Assembly: GCA_008694505.1 (NCBI GenBank)
Contig: VZDJ01007749.1
Coordinates: 7,721,790 to 7,785,789, forward strand
Direction of reading: 5' to 3'
DNA: 64,000 nucleotides
Source: Cyanoderma ruficeps
Taxonomy: Eukaryota > Chordata > Aves > Passeriformes > Timaliidae
The notes beneath the pieces were generated by a model, which ran no database searches, was not told the DNA's origin, and saw only the letters and a list, made by a program, of their open reading frames with translations. This document shows, one piece after another, positions 26,589-40,600 of the stretch (positions are counted from its first letter, which is position 1; each line of letters begins with the position of its first letter). The position numbers were made by a program, and so were the translations under genes.

Positions 26589-28308
26589 GTGAGTATCAGT
26601 GATGAGAGTTGTAACTTTTTTGTTATTTTTTGATTTACAATGGTACCTCTGCCCAAAAGCCACATTTTACAGCTGCACAAACACATGATGACAGTCTCAG
26701 TTCAGTTACATGATGGTCTTCATTTAATAAGAGTACTTGCAATCCTTTTTATTTCATTTTTTATTTCTTAAGGAAACATGAAATTCAGTACTTTGTAAAT
26801 GTGGTTTTATTACTTTCTAAGTATCCTTTCCTAAAATAGAAACTTGTTTAAGGCTGGATAGCAAAAATGGGATGTATGAAGATGCATAAACATCACATCT
26901 TCAAGTCCATCATGTGAGGAAGAAGTTTTTCATAATTTTCAAAAAAAGATACTGAATTCACTTTTTAAACACCTGTAAATAGAGAGCATAATTCACTTTG
27001 TTTAGTTACTCTAGTGTGTCATTACTTTAAACTTATTCTCTTCAGCTGACAACACTTAACAGCATTATTTATTAGTTACGTCTTTTGAATGCTTAGAAGA
27101 CATTTTCCTTTATTTTTAAATCAAAATTCTAAAACACAGACATACATGATGAAGAAATAGTATATTTCGAGATACATTTGTCTTCTAACTGCTACTAGAT
27201 GCATCATCCACAATTTAAAACAAAACTTGCCAAAGCAGAGATACTACAGACATCAGTTCCTCAGCACCATTTTACACCACTAGTCCACCTCTGTTTCATC
27301 TCATGATTTGATAATGTGTGTGTAAATTCAAGAGGATTTGATTTCATAAGTTATTTCTGCCATTAAGTAATTCAGCTGTTACTTTGTGGGCTTTACTTTT
27401 GCGTTTTTTTTAAAGAAACAAGCAAACAAATAATACTGTAATTAAGGGAATGGACAAAAAGGTAGAAATCTGTGTGATGTATCACCTTCCCATTAAAAAA
27501 GGTCTTATTCTTTTTGAAGGGTTTTTAATATCTGAATATGAGATGCATTCAAATTACTTTGATGCACTTTTTCACTAGAAATATGCTTTTTTCTTTCTTC
27601 TTTTCCTTTTGCAAGTATGCAGGTTTGTATGATGCTTGCTACAGCTCCATTCAGATGGTAATTCAGTTCTTTGTGACCACAGTGTGTATGTGAACCAGTA
27701 CTATCATGCTTTTACTGCTCTTGAGGGAAGAGGCACATTGTGACATCTCTGTGTGTCAAAATCTTACTCCAGATTTCCACCTCTGTGAAATAAGGCTGCC
27801 AATAGTCACAATTTTGCAGTTGTATGGAGATATAAAGCCACTGGATTTTCAGAGTTGGCATTTTACTTCAGATTCAAACTCAGACCTCAGTTTGTAAAGT
27901 AATACATTAACAGCTATCAGGTAGTCCAAACTACTTTAAAGTCTTTTCAGCTATAATCACTAATAAGTACCACTTCAGTACTAAATATGGAATTACTCTA
28001 ATTTATGGCGTGTGCATTGTAGTATATTAAAGTACCATCATTTATGTATTATTTTAGCTTGTTTGACAAAATATAATTACCTCTAAAGCCAGCAGCTACT
28101 CAGAAGTGGAATCTGTGATGCATTCTTTCAGAGCTGTTACAAACTTAGAGAGTTCAATAAAAATGCCCCATTAAAACAAACCCATCGCCACAGGCTGTGT
28201 TTTCCTGGCTGGCAATAAAATATCCAAAAGCACGCACGGACTGGTCATATGACAGCATGTGCTTTGTTAGTTATATTGTTAAACCTGTCTTTTCTTTTTC
28301 TCCCACAG
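26589..28308 (+). other. GPATCH2: GPATCH2 intron, about 1.7 kb
   Basis: It begins GTGAGT and ends in a T/C-rich tract with CACAG at 28304-28308. Within it I see only AT-rich unique sequence and no clear transposon, simple repeat or RNA gene. A 63-codon open frame at 27706-27897 has no recognisable features and is treated as chance. Confidence 0.85.
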
Positions 28309-28348
28309 TCACTGGTTTAGTCCTGGGGCTAGGAAGGAACATAGCCAG
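28309..28348 (+). CDS. GPATCH2: GPATCH2 internal exon (HWFSPGA segment)
   Basis: This is a 40-nt micro-exon with a strong polypyrimidine tract and CACAG acceptor, and a GTAAGA donor at 28349. Its first base completes GAT (Asp) with the previous exon, after which it reads HWFSPGARKEHSQ and ends in phase 0. The HWFSPGAR core is identical, as I remember it, to the same position in human GPATCH2 (HWFSPGARTEHDQ). That makes this the most diagnostic short exon for naming the gene. No biochemical role is known to me for this conserved motif. It lies between the long charged N-terminal part and the basic segment before the G-patch. Confidence 0.93.
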
Positions 28349-31119
28349 GTAAGAACTGCTTTGATCAAGAACAGTTTACTTGAGATGTATAAAAGAACTT
28401 TAACTGCCTCTGCTCCAGAGGTAGTGGGCTAGTATTTTAAGAAATTGTAAACAAAGCAGATATAATTTCATATCTTCTTGTAAGCAAATATAGTAACAGC
28501 ACTGCATTTCCAAAATTCTCCTAATTAAAACTCTTTAATTAGTCACTTAATTTCACTTAAGTATTCTGGAGGTTTTAATGTTCAAATGAAAATTCTGACT
28601 TTTTTGTCTAATCATTTTGTCAAATGTGGTGTCTCCAAATGTTACCTTTCTCAAAAATGCTGGAAAGCAAAACATTTTGCTTCCAGAATCAAGAAACACA
28701 GAACCAGTTATACAAGTGGGGAGGCTTCTACAGGAAGATCTTCAGTTCCTTTTTTTGCATTTCATTGGTTACGATGACTACAGCAGTAAAAGAGGAGCTG
28801 TTAAAATCTCCATTGTGGTGCAGATATTGGTGAAAATATCTTGCTAGTTTGTCTGCTGAACCCCTGCAGTGCAGTCCCTGGGAGATTCGAGGCTAGAGAT
28901 GTGGTTGCAGGAATGTGAAGCCGTATTTAATATTTGATTAGTAGCATGGCACTTAGTTCTTTAGCCTGTCTTCAGACATGGAGGAATACCTACCTGTCTT
29001 TATGGATGGTAGTATGGTCTAAACAGAAATTACTGTCCAAGGCTATAAAATGTGCAAATAAATCTGGTCTCATTTCATAAATGTATAATTAACTTCAGCT
29101 AGTCAAGTAAAAGTAGCTGAATATATCATTAATGCATTGAAATTTAACACAAACATTCCATTTCTTTAAGTTGGAAAAAATCGATGTAACAGTTGATTTC
29201 CTTCGATCTGTGCCACTTTGCTGGTACTTTTGCAAATGTAAATAGATTTGAAACTTCAAAAGGAAATAAAATCTGAAGAGTCTTTGGAAGGTTCATTTTA
29301 GGATGATCCATCATGAATACTTGTAGTTCCAGGAAGTCATAGTTTAAATCTTTCCTGTTCTCTCCCCTTTCTTTTGAACTCCAGAGCAAGCAATTCTGTT
29401 TACCCAAAACTGCCAGATAGAACATAGTAGTTTTAGCTGTAAATTGTGAGATTTCAGCATGTTACAATAAGCTGACACTTAACCTCTAAGTAGACAGCTT
29501 TATATAATTCATATTTAATGGTCATAATTTTTAAATAAATTTCCTAGTGGAAGAAACACCTAAAAAAGAATTAGATTACTATTAGTTGGAGTAATTTTTA
29601 AAACTTTTTTAAAATATTGATTGTCTCGTGTAACAGGGTTAATTGAAGTTGTACCATTTACTTCCTTAAAAGATTCTAAGCCAGAAAATAAAGAAATTTC
29701 CACAATGAGAAGTACCTTAATGGGCATCATACATGCCAGCACTGTTTTTCAGCCTAGAAGATGAGAAATGTCTGCTTAGCTGGTATAGAATGAATTAATC
29801 AATTTTTGTCAGATAATAGTAAATTTGAGTTAATTTTTTACGTGGGTTTTTTCATTTTTCCTAGGAGCTATGTTTTCACAGCTTATCAGAAGTTAACTGG
29901 ATTTGTAACTTACACAGTACTAAGGAATTATGAAATAAAGCTAATGTCACGAATTATAGATTTTACTGGTGCATAATGGGTTTGAAGTTTTTTTTAAGAC
30001 AGAAGAAGAAAAAAAGAAATGAGTGTGATGGTGTAATGTAATTTTGACAACCAATGAAATTCTCGCTAAATTTATTTATATAATAAACTATTTTACTGCA
30101 TCTGAGAACGAGATAGTTGAAATGACAAAAAGTATTCCTTGTACAAGGGGGAAGCTGTAGAGTTGTCTACAGAGGGAAAAATTGTTCAGTTTTTCAGACT
30201 GGTGGCATTTTTTTGGAGTCCATGCTCATTTACAACATTAAGGTGTGGTTGGCCACGTCTTAAAGTTGATCATTTCTTAATTTCTACAGGATTTTTAAGT
30301 GTTTTTTGCTGTGAGTATTAGGTCCATTTATCTCTATTTTGTTTCTGAACAGTTTTTTGTTCTATTTTTTCTTCAATATATGAGACATTTCAAGCAACAT
30401 TTTATACTGTCCAATTTTAATTTCTTTAGTATAGCATTCTGATGGTTGTTTTTTACTCATCTGACAAACATCATAATGCTGGAAATAGTCTTTTGAGTGT
30501 TGGAGATAAGCTGAATGAAAAGTCTTACTTGTCTAAAAATAAAAATAAATGGCAGCTTGTTTCAGAAGCTGAGGCACCATTTCAGTTAAACAAATCTTTC
30601 ATACTCCTACTTTCTCACTATTACAGGAAGCTTTAATACTGTGTGTTTGTTGATTCTGCAGCTTGCAAATTACTAAAGCTCCTGGGGCTTAGAAGAGTTT
30701 ATAACTGTTTCATAACTGCTTAGACACAAGTGCTAACCTGAATAGTTTTTTGTAAATTATGTGTCCTCCACTTGTAATGATACAACTTCAAAAATTTGAA
30801 TTGAAATAGTGAAAATTGTAAAATGTTACAGATATGTCAATTGTGAAATTGTGAATTGCATAGCTTTCTGTTATGCTTTGAAATTGCTTTAATTCTTACA
30901 TTTTCAATTATTTAGCCATTTTAAATAGTGAGTATATATATTTACATATTAACTACTGTTGTAAAATTCTATTAACTTTCATCTCAAAAGTCATGAGTGA
31001 AAGCTATTGACAAATTACTCTAGAGAGGAAATAACTGCATTGTCTGGGTAGAAATTCTAAAAAGTAAATAAAGGCATTGTTTGTGAGACTCTTCTGAACA
31101 TGTTTTATTTTTTTAACAG
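28349..31119 (+). other. GPATCH2: GPATCH2 intron, about 2.8 kb
   Basis: It starts GTAAGA and ends with a TTTTTTTAACAG acceptor. The sequence is AT-rich and appears unique. Overlapping open frames of 63-76 codons at 28586-28847 (+) and 93 codons at 29144-29425 (-) show no domain and are taken as chance. Confidence 0.85.
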
Positions 31120-31190
31120 CTTCAACTCCTGCGAGACAACCGCTCAGAGAGGGGGCACAAGAAGAACAGCTCTGTAAAAACAGCCAGCAG
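31120..31190 (+). CDS. GPATCH2: GPATCH2 internal exon (LLRDNRSERGHKKN segment)
   Basis: This 71-nt exon has a T-rich tract ending TTAACAG and a consensus GTAAGT donor at 31191. It starts in phase 0, reading LQLLRDNRSERGHKKN, and continues SSVKTAS before ending with AG, which forms an Arg codon with the next exon. Human GPATCH2, as I recall it, has QLLRDNRAERGHKKN followed by CSVRTASR at this place, so identity is very high. The segment is hydrophilic and strongly basic, in keeping with a nuclear protein that works near RNA. The next exon is 13.6 kb away, yet the reading frame joins cleanly. Confidence 0.95.
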
Positions 31191-34009
31191 GTAAGTTGTA
31201 AGTTAATGCGGTATTTGCCTTTAGTACAGTTTATGAATTTGTTAATTCCTTAAATATTTATATAAAAATTACACTATCTTTTGGGGTATTTTCAAAGGTG
31301 GTCTGGGTTTTTTTGTGCCTTACTTTCAAGGATTTTTTTGGTATGGCATAATCTTTGCATTATATATGAGTATTAGACCTTTTTTGGTGACCATGCAACT
31401 GCACCTACCAAACTTTTATCTCTTTAGAACATCAGAATTAAATGGATGCCAAAGTAAGGTTTGTGCTTCTGGCATGTAAGTTAAGTGCTGGAAACAGCTA
31501 AAATTATATTGTGCATATCTGAAATCAAGAGGATAACTCAAATACTATAACACTTAAATTGTTCTTATATTTTGACAATAAACATTTCATTGTGAAGACT
31601 TAATAAAAACAAATCTAATTCTGTTCTCCATCTTCTTTCCTTCCCCTCAAAAGACAAAAAGTTCAAGACTGAATCTACTAATCTAGGAGTCTGTTTCTAG
31701 AGGGTTTTTTATGTACAAGTCACCTGCTGAATCTATTCTACCAAATAATTATTTTAATTCTAGCTTTTTTTCAAATGAGAAACTACAGAAATGTTTCTCT
31801 TGCTATGCACAACACCTTACACAATTTTTATGTTGTCCTGTAAAGATGGAATGTGCTATCAAATTACTTTCTTCAAAAAGATGTAATGAATTTATATCAG
31901 CATGTAATTCTATGGTACCAGTTGGGACAATTTTCTGTCAAGCAATTGACTTTTAATATATATTAAAGACCTAAGTTTTTAATATTCTTAGGTACTTGCC
32001 TTGCTGATTACCTGGAAAAGGAGACCAATATTTTTTTTAAGCATATTTATTAAATAGGAATCTATTTTGTTGTATACAAGTTCTGCTTACATGCTCTCAA
32101 ACATAGGTTGCAGAAGTGTCAGTCATTCATCTTTGATTGTCTTTGTCTATCAAACCATTTGTATTAAAATTCTGAAAAATTCTGCATAGATTTTCTTGCA
32201 AGTTTACTTGTTAAATGATATTTTCACTCTGAATTTTAGAATGAGTTAACTTTAGATAGAAGTTTTACCATAAATGCACTCCTACTATCAGACTGCCACA
32301 CCAAACTGAGCATTTAAAGCAGGTATAAAGTGAACAGTAAGAAAGAAATTATATTCAGAGTCATTTTAGGATCTTTTTTATGCTGTAGCAAAGTAAAACA
32401 GAGTTTGAGGAATTCAGAATCATAACTTATGTGTTTGTTGTCCTGACTAGTGAAGCTCTTGGGTACTGATGTTTACCTGCACAAGCAATTAGAATAGAGA
32501 TTTGTAAAATGACATTGAAAACCTGAAGTGATCTTCAACCTCTCTTCATATCCAGTCAACAGTACCTTAATAAACTCTTATCCCAATAAACATGTGGCAG
32601 ATTTGTGTAGAAGTAAAAGGTGGCAAATCCAAGACTGAAGATTAGCATTTTCTGAAAAATATCTGTGTTGTTCAAGTAGAGCTTACATTAACTAATATAA
32701 CAATGTATTAGAACTTACATAAAGCAACAGTCCAGAGTCATCCAAATGAGTCAGGTTATTTCAAAATAATTGTTTGTGCTCTTTCAGAAAACCGCCATTC
32801 TCTCTGTCTATCGTAGAAATTTGAAGTGACTTTAAGATATTTCAATCTACAACAAAAATCATATTTTTAATAGGCCACCTGCTGTCTTAGAACCTCAAAG
32901 CATGCAGTCTTGTTTACAAGACATATAATAAAAATGCATGGACACTTCAAGCTAACTCAGATGAGTAATCCCCTTAAAATTGCATACACAAAGTAGTGGC
33001 TGTGACCTTGCATTGCCTTACTCTTTGTTGCTAAATGCAGTGAGAGAACAGCAGCAGTGGACAAGTTTTTGACATTCTATAAAGTTACTGTACTTATCCA
33101 GCATGCAGTGTAAACTGTTGGGGTTTTTTGCAAGACTGAATTTCTCTGGGTCTTTTCTGTATAATTTTCAGGTATCTGTATTGTTTGTTTCCCATTCTGG
33201 AAGACCTTGTTTCTGGTTTTCGTGTGTGTATTGAGATGTGTAATTACACACATTTTTCTATGCTTGCCTTGACTTTTCTTACCCCTTTTGGATGACTGAA
33301 CACAGTTCTTGTCTCAGCATGTAGACAATATGTAAATACCCTTATTACATTAGAGCAGTGGCTTGTGGAATAATTTACTCTGTAAATACATCAGAAAGGG
33401 TGTGGAGCTCTAAGCATGGCAGTGGTCTGCAGCTCTTGTTGTGGTGGAATCATAACTTTCTGGGATGAGCTTTACTGTTCTGGATTTAATGTCTTAGATT
33501 CCTTCTGTCAAAATTAAAGATAATTATCTAATCCTGTACAAACTAACATGAACTTTCGCTAGTGGCAAGATGATCAAATTGTAGTGAGCTGTTGATACGG
33601 CTACTGATGGACCAGATGTTGAGGAGGGGGACAGTCCTGCACCACAGAACTTAGAACCAGGATAGATCATATTACACTGATACAGTTCAATATATGTGTC
33701 TATTTATGCCACCTATACAGGTAAGATCTAATCTGCAAATACATAGTTTTCCCATTCATTATTTAAATTATTAACAGTACTAAAAAATACTCTTTTAAAA
33801 GCTGCGTTTCCTTCTCCTGTAGAGCCTCAAAAAAGTTCTCTGTTTATATTATCTCTCTGCATCAGGATGGGAACAGTCTCCTCCCCAGATCAGATACACT
33901 GCTTAAAGGTGATAGACAATTCTTTCAGCTGCTTGTTTCCACCCCCTATTCTTTTGCCAGTAAAAAAGGATTTTTTGTGAATTTTTTTAATACACTTAGG
34001 GCAAAATCA

Positions 34010-34290
34010 GCCTGGTTAGCTCAACTCACCTATTTAAATTAAATTGGCTGATTTTGTACAAACCATATTAAGGCGTGCTCACATGATTTCTTCCTCCAGC
34101 AGAGCTGTGGAGATGATAATCTCCAGCAGATGTGTGATAACAAATAGCTTGGGATAGTAATGTCTTCATCTGGCGCAGTTGTTAGCAGACCAAATGTCTG
34201 TCTGTAGCCCGGGGCTGTGGGCAAACAATTGCACATGATTGAGTTATGGGGAGTTAACAAGTTGCTGCTTGGCAGCTGAGCTGCCAGAGC
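34010..34290. promoter_or_regulatory. Candidate conserved non-coding element (intronic)
   Basis: This block has balanced composition, scattered CpGs (AGGCGTGC, TGGCGCAG, GCCCGGGG) and no similarity to CR1, LTR or simple repeats, which sets it apart from the AT-rich flanks. Such islands inside long introns of vertebrate developmental neighbourhoods are often conserved enhancers. That is inference from texture only, since no alignment could be made. Confidence 0.25.
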
Positions 34291-34544
34291 TGATCTTGGG
34301 CTCTTTGCCTGCTCCCCTCATGAGGTAAAATACGTTTTCTTAAGTCACTTCCTTAAAATTTTACCCAAAACAAATTTACCTAAAGGAGTTTCCCCATGGC
34401 TAAGAGATTCCTTTGATCAGCAGTGGTGACAGTGTTGAAGGCTTTTTGCTGAACTGTTTTAACATGATTTGGACATGTGACTGCATTGTTAACTATGGGA
34501 GGGGGGACCCCCATCACACAACTGTCTCCCTGTCTTTAAATACA

Positions 34545-34685
34545 TAACATACTTATCCTCACCATACCCTTATGAAGAGGGGAAGTACCTTTGTCCTCAT
34601 TTGACAGAATAACCAGAATACTTAACCAACTTAATATTTTGCCTTTGGTCATACAGTCAGTGCCATAGCTAGGTAATTCACACAG
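34545..34685 (-). mobile_element. MIR-like ancient SINE remnant, minus orientation
   Basis: The order of words TCCTCACCATACCCTTATGA, AGTACCTTTGTCCTCATTT, CTTAACCAACTTAATATTTT, GGTCATACAGTCAGTGCCA and TAGCTAGGTAATTCACACAG follows the complement of the mammalian/amniote MIR core and 3' region. Those regions are the ATGAGG / GTACT / CCCATTTTACAG / TTAAGTAACTTG / GGTCACACAGCTAG landmarks. It is strongly diverged, as expected for an element family older than the split of birds and mammals. A related CORE-SINE or L2-type tail is possible. Confidence 0.55.
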
Positions 34686-37600
34686 TGATCTGGAAGCAAG
34701 AGAATTGCAGGTTGGGAAAACCATGGACTCTGAATAAATTACTCTTGTGTAATTATTTCCTTTACAGAGAGGTCTTGTGTCATATTTCTTTTGTAGTGTG
34801 CTTCTGTTAAGTACCATGAATTATTTCATCTACATATTTATTTTTTCTTACTGTATTGTAGCTATAATTTGATACATGCCTGAATTGAGAAACTGAAAGG
34901 AAAATAGCACCCAAATTTTTACCACTCAGTAATTCTTTGGGTTTGAATCTTGATAATTCTATATTGGCTTTCCATGTGCCAGTGTTCCCCCAGAGACCTC
35001 TAAGAGAGGAAAAAGAATAATCTACTTTTAGTTCCTGTGAAGGTCAGTTCTGGCTTGAAAGAAGGCTAAGTCATACTCATGAAAGTGGTTTCAAGGTAGA
35101 GTAGAATTTTACATGTCAGGTTTCAGCTACCTAACTGAGACTGTGCTAAGAATTTAATAAATGTGTGCCAGTCCTCCAGTGATCACCTGAGCTGGCCAGA
35201 AGTCTTTGAGGTCTTCTCCTGCCATGGTGAACAGCACAGACTGAAATCCACGAGTTTTTTGCAACCCTTGCTCTCCCTTCTTTCCCTAATTTTACTCACT
35301 CCAGTTTAAATTTGTGCCTTGTGCTGATACAAGAGGATGACTCTCACGTGTTTTCACTTCTTATAATGGTGTTCTCTGTGAATTATTATTTAAAGAAAGC
35401 TTGTAAGAGAAAAAATGACAGCAAACCTGAGGAAACCTTTTAAAAGTGTGTCATTGTTCTGGTTAAAATTGCTACTTTCTGTCTTTCCTGGTTTTAAAGG
35501 ATAAACCCTGTTTGTGCATTTGTACAGCACTAGTTCATCTCCATCTGATGATACAGAACATGGTACTTTTTTACACAGATGTGACAAATAACATTACAGC
35601 TGCTCTTTATTTGATCTTCTAAGGAGACAAAGATGTGCAAGGATTCTGCCTGCTCCCTCTTTCCCATCGTGTCATCTGTTGTTTGGGAAAGAGTCCTAAT
35701 TTGCAACAGATACAAAACTATTTGTCGAGGTGCAGGTTTGCCAAAAATAAATGAAACCATTAATTACTACATTTTTTGAGCAGCTGTTAATGGATTGGGA
35801 TAAGAAAACTGTACATTAGACTACTGGTTAATTACAAGAACTGTAATTGTTTAATGTGGCTTTTGCGGAATGAAATTACAATACCAGAGGAGGTAAATTC
35901 AGCCAGTTTTTGGAAATTATACACAAGCACGTGCACATACTGCAGAAAAGCAAAGGAATGCATAGTTGTTTTATTAGGTGATTTGCTTCTGCAATCCCAT
36001 GAACACATGTTCTCACCAAAAATACTTTAAAATAAAGTCATATTTAAACACGCCTTTTAATTCAAGTGTAAAATTATTAAAGGTAGTAAGTTAATGTCTG
36101 GTAACCCCAGAGCTAATAATGCAGGAGATTCAGATACAACATTAAAATCTAAATGTGTTTACATCATTAGAAATTAACAACTAAGCAGTTTTATCTCCTC
36201 TTTGGAGTGCCATGAAGCAGTAACTGTGCTGTTATGATTGCTGCTTAATAATATTTGCAGTTCCAGATTAAATTATGTGAATGTTTGAGGACACATTGCT
36301 TCCCTCCCTTGCTGTCACCCTCAGGGACAACATTATTCCATCCATTTGGTATTTTTCTTCTCTGGAAAGGATAAAAGATGGTGCTGTTTTGGGAGAGAGA
36401 AATTCCTGATTGAGTTTTCTCTACCCTGGCGTTATTTTTAAGGTACTGGAAAGATTTTCACTTTGGAGAGGAGGACAGGGCAGTGAGAGTTTACTTGTTA
36501 TTTCAAAATGTAGCTAGTGTGTGATGCTTTAATTTTATGGAAATCTTCGAGCCTCAGTAGTGGTTCATGGATAAATTTAAAGTATCTATTGAATAAATGC
36601 TGATTAGCCACCTAATGCCTTAAAAGTATCACCTTTTAACTCGCATAATGAGAACTTTTGTAAAAATAGCAGATATTTTGAACTGTGCTCTGTTCTGCGA
36701 ATACATTTTTCTGTCTGATCTGAGCAGATTTTTTTCCATCTTTAATGTAAAACTACAATCTGAATTTTGTTGTTCTTGCTCTGGAATCTAATATACTTTA
36801 TAATGTACATAGACAAGCTGCTAAATGGTGCTGAAATTTTGGCATTTAAAATTGAATTCCAGGTCCATGAGAGTATGTTAACTACCAGAAAGTTTTATTT
36901 TCCTGATTTTAAAAACATGTAAAACAAAAAGAAGAATCAGATAACCTCTACAAATTATGTACCTCTGGATCCTCCTGATGTACTGTCTGGATTGAATTTT
37001 TCACCTGAATGAACTGATAGCAAATTTCTCACTTTGAAGTAACCAAATTTTAGCACATGGTGTGCTTGTTTCTCACATTCAGCTGCATTAGATACGGCAT
37101 CTTGCTTTCTCTTTGCACAAGTTTGTGTTCCACAGTTCTAACTTTGGCTTATCTTACTAATGCCATGAGAATAAAGTTAGTTTGTGCTTCAGAGGTCTGA
37201 AGACCCTTCCTGCTGTGTAAGGTCTGAGGAAGAGCTGTGCACAGGGGCTTGCACTGTCATTCCACAAACTGTTTAACCTGTGGTTAGCAGTGAAGGGGGT
37301 TGTTTTGTGCTCTGGTTTTTCACCACTCGTCTGTCCCATCATCTCCCCCACCATGAGAAATTTGGTTTGGTCTCTGTGTTTCTCCACAAAGGCGCATGAA
37401 AGCTGGATATTGTAAGGATGAAGATGAATAGCCATGCATGAAGAAGGGTTTCCCTCTTTCTGGTTTTATTGCACATTAAATTGTGCAATTTTCAGGTTCC
37501 TACTAATCTTGAAAGGGATCCTTGAATATCATATGTGTAAATTAGTATCCTCTCATACACCTTAACTAAAATTCTAAGGCATAAGCACACTGACTTCTAT

Positions 37601-40600
37601 TTAGACTGTGATTTTGTGTAGTGAGAGAAGGAGTTTAAAAGAAAATTTTGATAGTTTGCTTCAAATTACATAAAACTTTCATGTTTTGTCTTCCATTTTT
37701 GTGCTGCTGTATTACATGCTTGGATTCTTAGTGTTGCTTCTTATTCCTTACCTATTTTAAAAGATTTTGACCACAACACTAATGCTTGCAATAATTTAAC
37801 CTAACTCTATATGACTGTAATCCAGCACTTTAAAATGCTTTTAAAATCTTCTGGAAAAAATACATTTCTTCTGTACTGAGCTTATGTAGTGAATATCATT
37901 CTTGGTAAACAAATATGTATCCAGAAATACCTGGAAGAAATAGTGTAGTTGAGTATATTAACAAGTCCTTCCATTAAAGTATCTGTTCAGATCCATGTTT
38001 ACTGCTCAAGTCATAAAGTCATAAAGATATTTTCTAAATCACTTCAGAGCTGGATTGAGGCCCGTATCTCTCAAATAGCAACAATGTTGTTGCAAGATGA
38101 AGGAGAAACCAAAGAATATTTGCTTTAGAATTTGCGAAACAATAATGTCCTGTAACAGGATGACATTTTATTACTGCAACCTCTTTTCAAACCACATTTC
38201 ACCATTGCACGAATATCAGCATTATTGTTATTATGCATTTATTCACACAAAACAATAATGGAACTCTCCATCAAAAATATTTAGAAATAGTCTAAATTCA
38301 TATGAAATTTATATTCTGAGTTAGTATAAATATTAATTTCCTATATTGAAAATGTGAAATCATGTCATTTGTAGAAGAAAACTGAAAGTTTTTGCTATCT
38401 GATTCTTGACAGAAATGTATTTTTTGGGTTTATTCCCTCAGTGTTCCTTGGTGACTTGTTTGTACACCAAGATATTGGTTTGGATTTGCCTTTGTGTAAT
38501 TCATATACTTTTGATCAATTCCAACTCATGCCCAATTATATTACACTAAATTAACATAATTCAACAGATGTTGATATTTAAATGTTTTCTGGCATTCACA
38601 TCTTGGACAGCTGTCTTAGAGCTTGGGGAAAAGGCAAACATTTAGAGTTAAATGCTGAACATATGCTTAAATTACTAATTAGAACCAAGAAAAAACAATG
38701 CATTATCCTTTCTGAGGGCAGTAGGCCTCTACTACAGAACTATTTTTTTAGTGTCTCTTTTCACAAATAAAGTGCATGAGTAACTTGAGTATGGGTGTCA
38801 AATCATATGTAGTGATGCAGGTTTTTACTTTCCATCATGTGCACTAAAATTGTGCCAGTGTGGAGTTGAATGAGTCGGTTTGTAGTGTTCAGATAAATTT
38901 TGGACAACTACTGTGTGTGAATTACAATAGTGCTGCTAAAGATAACAGCAAGGAGTGTGTTAGGATATAGTATTTATTAAGTGATGAGGTAATCTCATGG
39001 GCTAGGGAAAGATTGTATTCTAGTCATAATAAGATTGTACCAGGACCTTCAATAACACAGGTATGTCACCCTTATGTTTGAAGTTATGTTGTGAACAGAT
39101 CGGCATTGTATGAAAGGAGTTTGACAGAGTTGCATGGGTTTATCGCATCTTTTTAAGATGTAATGAAAGGGAAATAAAGTGCATAGCTCTTCTGGTTAAT
39201 GTAATGGTTTTCACACTTGCCGAAGTAGATGAAGTAATCTATTATATAGATGATGTCATTCTTTAGACAAGTTTGAAGAAAAGCTTTACTGTTTGTAAAG
39301 GATGAGGAGGAATCAAGCATGGAACAGATTTCACCTGAATGTTGTCTGAGAAAAGTGACAAAAAAGTGAAAGAGCAAAAGGCAGGTGGACAAGGAACCAT
39401 CCCTCTCTACCTGTCCATGGGACACATGCATTACTGCACTTCTCTGGGTGTCCAAGTAGACCCCAGGGGCTGTATTCATGTTTTGACAAGCTGCCTACCA
39501 GGAGGGAAAGAGGATAGCTTTCTATAGAAATTTCCTTAGCCATAGTTTTTCTGTATATTTTTCCTCAGAAACAAACGTGCCTTGCATATTTCAGTGTAAT
39601 AATATGAAATCATCATGCATCTGTTCTGTGCTTATATTGATACCCATGCCAGAGGCAAAGATTAAGTATTTGTTATACCTAGATGATACAGAATAGTCTT
39701 CCCAAATTTACAGCCCCAGTCGCTTAGTACATGTGTTTGGAGTGATACATTTTAATTTAATCCATATTTCTGGAGACTCAATCAAATGGAAATGTAGAAT
39801 TTTATGTTTGTCTTAATCTAATTAGCTATTAGTGTTATGAGATGTTTAGAAAGACATATATAATATAGTTTTAATGGTGTTTACCTCAAAACTTATCATA
39901 AACTATTCCATTGACTCCAATGCTCTTGATGCCGTTGTCTGCCACTTGTGATAATTTAGGAATGATCAGTAAGAGTTAAAGTTCCTCCAGACTCCCTTAT
40001 TTAAGCATCACTAATGGATGTGTTCCACTGCCACCAGATACAGCAGTGTCTGCATTTTAAGCCATGTAAAAACAAGGTAGGCTGTACCACAGGTCCGTTT
40101 TGTGTAAGGAGAATCATTTATGTGATGTTTTTGTATAAAAGGTACTTAAATAATGAACGGTTTGCTCAGAGTATTGTTTGATTTTTATAAAATCGAGCTG
40201 TTCCACACATTGCGTTTTTTAAATCATTTTATTATCTTGTTTCTGTGGGTTCCACAGTTGAGTTCTGTTTTCTCCATCCTTAACTGCTGCTGTGAATATT
40301 GCTTTGTGCTCTCCCTACTCTGTTTCAGTTTGTAAGAAATTGTCTGGTAATTTCAAGCTTTAAGTGAGCTAAGTCATCCCTACTGCATTCTGTCTACAAT
40401 CATACCCATATGAATATCTATTTTTTGTCCATATTTAAATGGAATTGACAGTTTCATTTAGATTTCCCCTTCAAAATAATTCTCCCAAGTCCCTTCTGAA
40501 ACACAAATCAGTGAACTTTTTTCTTTTTATGATGTCTTGTGAAAGAAGTTTACTTAAAAACTTTAGTCATGCCTCTCCATTAGCTGAAGCATTCAGTGGT

